A DNA stretch of 53,929 nt from Rhodospirillales bacterium. GTDB taxonomy: Bacteria > Pseudomonadota > Alphaproteobacteria > Rhodospirillales > Shumkoniaceae. The position numbers and the translations under genes were made by a program. Below, piece by piece: positions 48,828 to 53,929 of the stretch. The notes beneath the pieces were generated by a model, which had not been told where the DNA came from, did no database searches, and saw only the letters and a program-made list of their open reading frames with translations. The stretch covers positions 1 to 53,929 of the forward strand of contig JACZKS010000102.1 in NCBI GenBank assembly GCA_014859895.1. The letters run 5' to 3'. The number at the start of each line of letters is the position of its first letter. Position 1 is the first letter of the stretch.

Positions 48828-49988
48828 TTAGGCCGCCCGGAAATGACGGACGAAATCCCAATCGATCTCGAAGCCGAAGCCCGGTCCATTCGGCAGGCCG
48901 ATGGTGCCGCCTTCCCGGCCGACCCGGCCCAGCACGTCGAGCGGTTCGGCCAGCAGTTCCTCGCGGAAGCGGTTGGGCGTGGTGTCGTATTCCAGCAGCG
49001 GCTGGACCGGATGCGCCCCGCCCGGCAGGTCGGGCAGCGCCGCCAGCAGATGCAGGTTGGCGGCCACCGCCACCGCCGATCCCCAAACATGGTTGACCAC
49101 CGGCACGAAATGGGTGTGCGCCAGGGCCAGCACCTTGCGGTATTCGGTGATGCCGCCCAGACCGCATACCTCGGGCTGCAGGACGTCGACGCAGCGGCCC
49201 TCGATCAGGTCGCGGAAGCCCCAGCGGGTAAATTCCGCCTCGCCGCCGGCGACGTTCATGTCGAGCGCCAGGCAGACGTCGCGATAGCCCTGCCGGTCCT
49301 CGGGCGCCACCGGCTCCTCGAACCAATAGACGCCCAACTTCTCCAACTCGCGGCCCAGCGGGATGGCTTCCCGCGCGGTATAGGCGTGGTTGGCGTCGAC
49401 CATCAGCTTGATATCGTCGCCTATAGCCCGGCGTACGGTTTCCACCAGCGCCAAGTCCTCCTTCGGCCCCAGGCCGATCTTCATCTTGGTAGCGGTGAAG
49501 CCCTTCGCCGCGATGGCGGCACTCTCGCGGGCGAAGCGCTCCTTCAAGTTGGGCACGCGCTGCAACATCATGCCGTAGCCATAGACCTCGATGCGCTCGC
49601 GGAAGGCTCCGCCCAAAAGCTTGTAGACCGGCTGGCCGTAGAACTTGCCGGCAATATCCCACAGCGCCATGTCGATGCCGGACAGGGCCTGAAGGGGCAT
49701 GCCTTTCTGGCCGTGGTCGCGCAGCAGGTTGTAGACCTTGTGCCAGATGACTTCGCAGTCCAGCGGGTCCATGCCGAGGATCATCGGGCCGATGGTCTTC
49801 TCGACGATGGCCTTGTTGCCGAAGGCGACGCCGCCGCCCCCGAAAGCCTCGCCGTAGCCCTTGATCCCCTCGTCGGTGACGACCTCGACGATATGGGCGG
49901 TGCGCTTGGCATAGTATTGCTGGGAATAACCCAGTTCCTCGTCCAGCGCGTATTGCAGGACATAGCTGTTCACTTCGCTGATTTTCAT
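48828..49988 (-). CDS. Enolase-superfamily enzyme, mandelate racemase type
   Basis: A 386-residue member of the mandelate racemase/muconate lactonizing family. The KxK base pair is in TATKMKIG. The metal ligands are in VDANHAY (Asp), WFEEP (Glu) and GGEAEF (Glu). NHVWGSA supplies the histidine that marks the MandR subgroup rather than MLE. The reaction is abstraction of a proton next to a carboxylate, leading to racemisation or dehydration of a hydroxy or sugar acid. The exact substrate is unknown. It is 24 bases after the Ldh_2 gene on the same strand, forming a likely two-gene operon. Confidence 0.9.
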   Translation of the reverse strand: MKISEVNSYVLQYALDEELGYSQQYYAKRTAHIVEVVTDEGIKGYGEAFGGGGVAFGNKAIVEKTIGPMILGMDPLDCEVIWHKVYNLLRDHGQKGMPLQALSGIDMALWDIAGKFYGQPVYKLLGGAFRERIEVYGYGMMLQRVPNLKERFARESAAIAAKGFTATKMKIGLGPKEDLALVETVRRAIGDDIKLMVDANHAYTAREAIPLGRELEKLGVYWFEEPVAPEDRQGYRDVCLALDMNVAGGEAEFTRWGFRDLIEGRCVDVLQPEVCGLGGITEYRKVLALAHTHFVPVVNHVWGSAVAVAANLHLLAALPDLPGGAHPVQPLLEYDTTPNRFREELLAEPLDVLGRVGREGGTIGLPNGPGFGFEIDWDFVRHFRAA

Positions 49989-50012
49989 GAGTCCCCTCCC
50001 TGCCGGTCTTTC

Positions 50013-51071
50013 CTAGGCTATCGGCGCCGGCGGTTGCACGCCCAGTTCGGCCGCACGCTCCGTCAGCATTTCCATGATCCCGGGATAGAGGCGCACTCCC
50101 GCCGCCAACTGCTCGGCCCGCTTGCGCAGAGCGCCGTCACCGGGCATCTGGACCGGCGGATCGCCGGCGGCGGCCGGCGAGGACCGGCAGGCTTCGGCCA
50201 GGAAGCCGGTTTCGCGCCTGAACGCCTCGCTGCCGCCGAAGCGGGCCGGGTCGATCAACTGCAGGAAGACCGAGGCCCCCCACTCGGCCGGCCGGTCGGC
50301 CCGCCCGTGGCCACCCAGGGCGGCGGTCAGCGCCTCAACCATCAGCCCCAAGCCGAAACCCTTGTAGCCCAAGTCGGCGCCGCCCAGCGGGTAAAGGGCC
50401 CCCGGCGGCTCGGTGAAGCGCACGTTGGGATCATCGCTCGGCCGCCCCTGGTTGTCCTTGAGCCACGGCCCAGGCAGCTTCCTGCCATCGGCCCGGGCCC
50501 GGTTGACGACGCCGTTGGCGGTCGTCGACAGGCTGACGTCGACGAGGATCGGCGCGCCGTCGGTCGGAATGCCGACGGCGATCGGGTTGGGGCTGTAGCA
50601 GGGCGCCAGACCGCCGTGCGGCGCCACACTGTCTTCGCGCGGGTCGGAAGCCATCAGGATCATCATCAGGTTCTTTTCCGTGGCCCGCCGCAAATAAGCC
50701 TGCAAGGCGCCGATATGGTGACAGCGGCGGATCACCGCCGTGGCCACGCCGTAACGGCGGACGCGGCGTTCGGCCTCGGCCATCGCCTCCAGCACCAGCC
50801 ACGGTCCGGGCAGATAGTTGCCGTCCCAGGTGAACACGCCCTCGGCGTCGGCGACGACATCGGGCTCACCGGCCAGCGTCATGCCGCCGCCGCGGGCCTC
50901 CTTCAAATAAGGCGCCATCAGTTGCAAGCCATGGGTGGTCTTACCCATGAGATCGCCCTCGACCAGGATGTCGGCCACCACGGCGGCGCGTTCGGCCGGC
51001 AGTCCGGCCCGCTCCAGCAACCGCGCCGCGAATGTCCGCAGATCTTCCGCCCGATAGCGCGTCTCGCCCAT
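50013..51071 (-). CDS. Ldh_2 family NAD(P)-dependent 2-hydroxyacid dehydrogenase
   Basis: A 352-residue protein of the malate/L-lactate/ureidoglycolate/sulfolactate dehydrogenase family (Ldh_2), which is unrelated to classical LDH. TTHGLQLMAPYL contains the family histidine, and RRCHHIGALQAYLRRA holds the second. LSTTANGVVNRARADGRKLP and LGYKGFGLGLMVEALTAALGG form the cofactor and dimer parts. The start at 51071 (MGETRYRAEDL) has AAGGGG upstream; the longer frame runs through the operator and is not used. It is divergent from a second Ldh_2 gene. Confidence 0.9.
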   Translation of the reverse strand: MGETRYRAEDLRTFAARLLERAGLPAERAAVVADILVEGDLMGKTTHGLQLMAPYLKEARGGGMTLAGEPDVVADAEGVFTWDGNYLPGPWLVLEAMAEAERRVRRYGVATAVIRRCHHIGALQAYLRRATEKNLMMILMASDPREDSVAPHGGLAPCYSPNPIAVGIPTDGAPILVDVSLSTTANGVVNRARADGRKLPGPWLKDNQGRPSDDPNVRFTEPPGALYPLGGADLGYKGFGLGLMVEALTAALGGHGRADRPAEWGASVFLQLIDPARFGGSEAFRRETGFLAEACRSSPAAAGDPPVQMPGDGALRKRAEQLAAGVRLYPGIMEMLTERAAELGVQPPAPIA

Positions 51072-51353
51072 GCTGCCATCCCCTTGATGTCTGTTCGGCG
51101 GCCGGCCGCCGCCGTGCCCAAACAGGTCGCAGTCCCGCCCCCAAATGTCAATCGCCACCGCCAGGGGTCGACAAAATTGTTGACAATTTTCGGCGCGCCG
51201 GGAAAGCTTTTTCCGCACTCGACCGGTGCGCGCCTTCTCCGGCATCGTTCCGATGCCGTACGACGCCAATCTGGACCGCGCCATGATCCCCGACCGCAAC
51301 CTACGGCATGGGTAGAGGTGCCGATCCACGCACACAAAGGAGCCGAAACCAAA
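51072..51353. other. Divergent promoter region between the two Ldh_2 genes
   Basis: It holds the operator at 51173-51190 and a 30-codon plus-strand frame (51226-51315, GTG start) with coding-like composition. No promoter with both boxes could be called with confidence. Confidence 0.5.
51173..51190. promoter_or_regulatory. Putative operator 2 (perfect palindrome) between divergent dehydrogenase genes
   Basis: AAAATTGT-TG-ACAATTTT is an exact inverted repeat with 8-base arms. It shares TTGTTGACAATT with operator 1 at 48541. Its place between two divergent genes suggests control of both. Confidence 0.6.
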
Positions 51354-52475
51354 ATGTCGTCAGTCAAGACAACCGAGAAGGGCGGGGTCATCGTCCAGGC
51401 CGCCGCGCTGGAGCGGCTCGTCGCCGCCATCTTCCAGGCGGCCGGCTGCGAAGCGGAGGAAGCGCGGCAGGTCTCCCATTACATGATGGACGGCAACCTC
51501 ACCGGCCACGACAGCCACGGCGTCATCCGCACCGGCCGCTACGTGTCCTGGATCGGCAGCCGGGTGTTCCCCGGCCACCACCTTTCCGTCGTCAGCGATA
51601 TGGGGGCCATCGCCATCGTCGACGGCCATAACGGGTTCGGCCAGATCATCGGCAAGGAAGCCACCCAAATCGGCATCGACAAGGCCAAGAAGAATGGCGT
51701 CGCCGTGGTCGCGTTGCGCAATTCCGGGCACATGGGGCGCATCGGCACATGGGCCGAAATGGCGGCGGCATCGAATGTGGTGTTCATCGGCTTCGTCAAC
51801 GTCCGCTCCAGCCTGCTGGTGGCCCCGTTCGCCGGCATCGAGCGGCGCATGTCGACGGCCCCGGTCTGCATCGGCCTGCCGGTCGAAGGACGCGACCCCG
51901 TCATCCTCGACTTTGCCACCGCGGCGGTCGCCGAGGGCAAGGCTCTGGTGACGCTGCAAGGCGGCAAGCCGCTGCCGGCCGACGTGCTGATCGGCCCCGA
52001 CGGCAAGCGCTCCAACGACCCCACGCTGCTCTATGGCGAGGTGGCGCCAGGCGCGGTGGCCAACCCGATGGATGGCCCGGGCGCTCTGCGTGCGCTGGGT
52101 GACCACAAAGGCTCGGGCCTTGCTTTCGTGACCGAACTGCTGGCCGGCGCACTTACCGCGGCCGGCTGCGCCGGGCCGCTGCCGCGTCCGTACGCCAACA
52201 ATATGCTGGCCATCTTCCTCGATGTCGCCGCCTTCAACGCAGACGGCGGCTTCGCCGCGGAGATCAAGAGCTACATCGAGTTCTTCACCAGTTCGAAGCC
52301 CGAGAAGGAGGGCGGCCAGGTGCTGGTCCCCGGCGACCCCGAGCGGCTGGCCCGCAAGGAGCGCCTCGCCAACGGCGTCCCCATGGCCGGCGGCGCCTGG
52401 GAGGACATCCTGCGCACGGCCGCCAAGGTCGGCCTCACCCAGACCCGGATCGACCAGATCCTCGGCACGCCCTGA
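51354..52475 (+). CDS. Ldh_2 family dehydrogenase, second paralogue
   Basis: A 373-residue Ldh_2 protein, clearly different in sequence from the gene at 50013. TGHDSHGVIRTGRY carries the first family histidine and ALRNSGHMGRIGTWAE the second. ILDFATAAVAEGKALV and GDHKGSGLAFVTELLAG are the cofactor and C-domain motifs. The reaction would be oxidation of a 2-hydroxyacid to a 2-oxoacid with NAD(P)+. The start follows AGGAG at 11 bases. An open frame extends far upstream in the same phase but is antisense to the racemase-type and first Ldh_2 genes. A terminator follows. Confidence 0.9.
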   Translation: MSSVKTTEKGGVIVQAAALERLVAAIFQAAGCEAEEARQVSHYMMDGNLTGHDSHGVIRTGRYVSWIGSRVFPGHHLSVVSDMGAIAIVDGHNGFGQIIGKEATQIGIDKAKKNGVAVVALRNSGHMGRIGTWAEMAAASNVVFIGFVNVRSSLLVAPFAGIERRMSTAPVCIGLPVEGRDPVILDFATAAVAEGKALVTLQGGKPLPADVLIGPDGKRSNDPTLLYGEVAPGAVANPMDGPGALRALGDHKGSGLAFVTELLAGALTAAGCAGPLPRPYANNMLAIFLDVAAFNADGGFAAEIKSYIEFFTSSKPEKEGGQVLVPGDPERLARKERLANGVPMAGGAWEDILRTAAKVGLTQTRIDQILGTP

Positions 52476-52502
52476 GCCCCCTTCCCGCGCTTCGCAGAAG
52501 AC

Positions 52503-52534
52503 AACGGGCGCCTCCAGGGGCGCCCGTTTCTTTT
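52503..52534 (+). terminator. Rho-independent terminator after the second Ldh_2 gene
   Basis: AACGGGCGCC (52503-52512) and GGCGCCCGTT (52519-52528) form a perfect 10-bp stem with a 6-base loop, followed by TCTTTTCC. Confidence 0.85.
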
Positions 52535-52632
52535 CCTGGGGTCGACCCCCCGCCCGCGGCGCGCTAGACTTCGCGGCCTGGGCCGGCGCCCCCACGCGGC
52601 GGCCCCCATCCATGCCAGCGGGAGACTCGTCC

Positions 52633-52983
52633 ATGACGATCAGCGCCAAACAGATCCTCCAGGATCGCCGCCGCGCCAGCGAACGGCTGAAGCACGAGGC
52701 CCCCGACCTGTTCGCAGGCTTTCGCGAAATGGTCGAGCGCTATTACGCGCCGGGCGCCCTCGATACCCGCGAAAAGGAACTGGCGGCCATTGCCTGCTCG
52801 GTTGCCCTGGCGTCGTCCTCGTCGCTGGCCGTCCACGTCGCCAACGCCATGGCCGCCGACGCCACCCGCCAGCAGGTCATCGAGGCGGCGGCCGTCGGCG
52901 TCGAGTTCGGCGGCGGTCCCTCCTACACGCTGGTGCGCGACCATCTTCTGACCTTCCTCGACGAGATCGAGGCCGAACGCTAG
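52633..52983 (+). CDS. Carboxymuconolactone decarboxylase-like (AhpD-fold) protein lacking CxxC
   Basis: A 116-residue protein with the CMD/AhpD helical fold: LDTREKELAAIACSVALASSSSLAVHVANAM then ATRQQVIEAAAVGVEFGGGP. In most relatives the residues before the conserved His form CxxC. Here they read SSSS, so both redox cysteines are replaced while the histidine is kept. This excludes normal peroxidase-type chemistry. A decarboxylase-like or binding role is possible. GGGAG lies 8 bases before the ATG; a start 21 bases earlier is possible. It ends 10 bases from a convergent gene. Confidence 0.85.
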   Translation: MTISAKQILQDRRRASERLKHEAPDLFAGFREMVERYYAPGALDTREKELAAIACSVALASSSSLAVHVANAMAADATRQQVIEAAAVGVEFGGGPSYTLVRDHLLTFLDEIEAER

Positions 52984-52993
52984 ACGCGGCGTC

Positions 52994-53584
52994 TCAGGGC
53001 TGTGCCATCGGGCGCACCGCGGCTGCCAGCAGGCGCGGCAGCGCCACCCCCTGGCCGGCGGCCAGTTCGGCGAAGGTCTGGTCCGCCCCCGTCACGTCGA
53101 CCCCAGCGCCGCGCAGGCGTACCGCAAGATCCTCTACCGAAACACCGAGCATAGGGGCGACGGCGGCAATCGGCGCCTTTTCGACGGCGTGGGCCAGGTC
53201 CACGAACGGATTGCTGGCAGCAGCCCCCATCGATGCTGCGATGAAGGCCGCCGCCGCAACCCCGGTCAAACCGAAGAGAACGCGCGCCCGCGCCGTCTTC
53301 ATGAGCTTGATCATGCCCCTGCCGTTGCGGACCAGGTGAAGCGCCGCGGCAACCAAGAAGAGGAGGCCCAGCCATTCGTGCAGGCTGGTGAACATCTTGC
53401 CGCCGACATGGAAGAACATGAGCACGCCGCTTACCCCCGTCACCAGGAAGAGCGACGCCGTCGCCGCGGTGGCGTAGCGCTGGATCGGCGATCCCGCCGC
53501 CTCGGTGGGGACGAGAGTTCTGGTGGCGACGGCGCGGCCGGACCGGGAGGCGCTGTCGGCGGGATCGTATGGGGTGGCAATCAT
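52994..53584 (-). CDS. DUF4405-like membrane protein
   Basis: A 196-residue protein. Helices lie at about residues 41-60, 69-86 and 100-120, with histidines in FFHVGG, SLHEWLG and AALHLVRN. This spacing is typical of DUF4405/cytochrome b561-like four-helix proteins that may bind heme. The C-terminal 60 residues (APMLGVSVEDLAVRLRGAGVDV) are soluble and similar to short EF- or helix-hairpin-type modules of unknown role. The start at 53584 has GAGGAGAAG upstream. Its function is unknown. Confidence 0.75.
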   Translation of the reverse strand: MIATPYDPADSASRSGRAVATRTLVPTEAAGSPIQRYATAATASLFLVTGVSGVLMFFHVGGKMFTSLHEWLGLLFLVAAALHLVRNGRGMIKLMKTARARVLFGLTGVAAAAFIAASMGAAASNPFVDLAHAVEKAPIAAVAPMLGVSVEDLAVRLRGAGVDVTGADQTFAELAAGQGVALPRLLAAAVRPMAQP

Positions 53585-53768
53585 TGAACTTCTCCTCTTG
53601 CTTTGATTTGCGGCCTGGTGGCGCTGCCGGAGGAGAGGCAAGGCCAAGGCGTTGGCCGCCTCCCTCCGAGACGAGCGACCCTAGACCCGGCGTGTTTCCC
53701 GCATGTTTCGGCAGGACCGCCTTTTTGTAACGGAGTATTTCGGTAGGACTTTACCGGCGACGCCTATA

Positions 53769-53789
53769 ATTTCGGGGACACCATACTTA
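53769..53789. repeat. GGGGACACCATA repeat, half copy 3
   Basis: ATTTCGGGGACACCATACTTA is identical to the left half and centre of copy 1. It then stops exactly where the IS-like sequence starts at 53790, so the second half is missing from the window. Confidence 0.75.
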
Positions 53790-53820
53790 TGGACTGCACC
53801 CTTTGCCTGAGACACGGAAA

Positions 53821-53928
53821 TCAGGGACAGGTCTCTGTGATCGAGCTTGCGCCGGGCGGTACCGCCCGGCGCAAGCTCGGCGCGTTTAATTCGTACTCCT
53901 CGGGCGACAGGTAATCGAGTGCCGAGTG
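53821..53928 (-). CDS. IS3-family transposase OrfB, C-terminal fragment (cut by window edge)
   Basis: 35 codons are visible, beginning HSALDYLSPEEYELNAP. The H(S)ALxYLSPxEYE motif is the well-known end of IS3-family integrase-type transposases (the last part of the DDE domain). The frame ends with TGA at 53821-53823. The tail after EYE passes through a 38-bp perfect palindrome. The catalytic residues are outside the window, so activity cannot be judged. Confidence 0.7.
   Translation of the reverse strand, partial: HSALDYLSPEEYELNAPSLRRAVPPGASSITETCP
53842..53879. repeat. 38-bp perfect palindrome in the transposase tail
   Basis: CGAGCTTGCGCCGGGCGGT (53842-53860) is followed directly by its exact reverse complement (53861-53879). 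It lies inside the last codons of the transposase and could act as a terminator or hairpin. Confidence 0.75.
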
Positions 53929-53929
53929 C

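Larger units (their letters stand above)
53790..53929 (-). mobile_element. Right end of an IS3-family insertion sequence (partial)
   Basis: The outer end starts TGGACTGCACCCTTTGCC, which reads as a terminal inverted repeat ending in CA in the element's own direction. The minus strand then encodes the C-terminus of an OrfB-type transposase. The rest lies beyond the window. Family assignment is by the transposase tail. Confidence 0.65.

Noticed and set aside
48810-52475. A single plus-strand frame of 1221 codons that could be read as a giant fusion protein.
   Set aside because: Only the last 373 codons (from 51354) match a family. The rest is antisense to the racemase-type and first Ldh_2 genes, with low-complexity His/Arg/Gln-rich content.

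Overview
The window is high-GC bacterial chromosome. The evidence points to an alphaproteobacterium, most likely of the Rhodospirillales. It has a split F0 operon with separate b and b' subunits, a full division and cell-wall (dcw) cluster running on through ftsZ, lpxC, bamD, recN and ligA, an rnpB gene close to mraZ, and many TRAP transporters. Apart from the last bases, the sequence looks like ordinary chromosome.

Left part (1-6400): the 3' end of smc, then the F0 operon atpI-atpB-atpE-atpF'-atpF on the plus strand behind a good sigma-70-type promoter. It ends at a strong hairpin shared with a convergent DUF3311/sodium-solute symporter pair.

Centre (6401-30771, all minus strand): reading in the direction of transcription the order is mraZ, rsmH, ftsL, ftsI, murE, murF, mraY, murD, ftsW, murG, murC, murB, ddl, ftsQ, ftsA, ftsZ, a terminator, lpxC, bamD, recN, ligA. 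Most dcw junctions are 1-14 base overlaps, so translation is coupled. Upstream of mraZ is a phased array of TGGGN repeats that looks like the MraZ operator, next to a CtrA-like box.

30772-35956 (minus strand): a GNAT acetyltransferase, a methyltransferase, the RNase P RNA, a small unknown protein, an AmpD-type amidase, a TerB/DnaJ (DjlA-like) protein and a DUF3750 membrane-anchored protein.

35957-45450: accessory transport. There is a first TRAP operon (dctP-dctQ-dctM, with a hairpin after dctP), a divergent TolC-like outer-membrane protein with a perfect extended -10, a SulP anion transporter, a tandem universal stress protein and an OxlT-like MFS carrier.

45450-53000: a catabolic island. 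A second TRAP operon, an enolase-superfamily (mandelate racemase type) enzyme and two different Ldh_2-family dehydrogenases lie around two related palindromic operators (core TTGT-TG-ACAA). This suggests one regulator, not encoded here, controls uptake and oxidation of a hydroxy- or sugar acid. Next come a carboxymuconolactone-decarboxylase-like protein without the usual CxxC and a DUF4405 membrane protein.

Repeats and mobile DNA: a GGGGACACCATA palindrome occurs intact at 45526-45570 and 48769-48826. A half copy at 53769-53789 is cut by the right end of what appears to be an IS3-family element, whose transposase C-terminus runs off the window. I saw no tRNA, 5S/16S/23S rRNA, CRISPR array or prophage.
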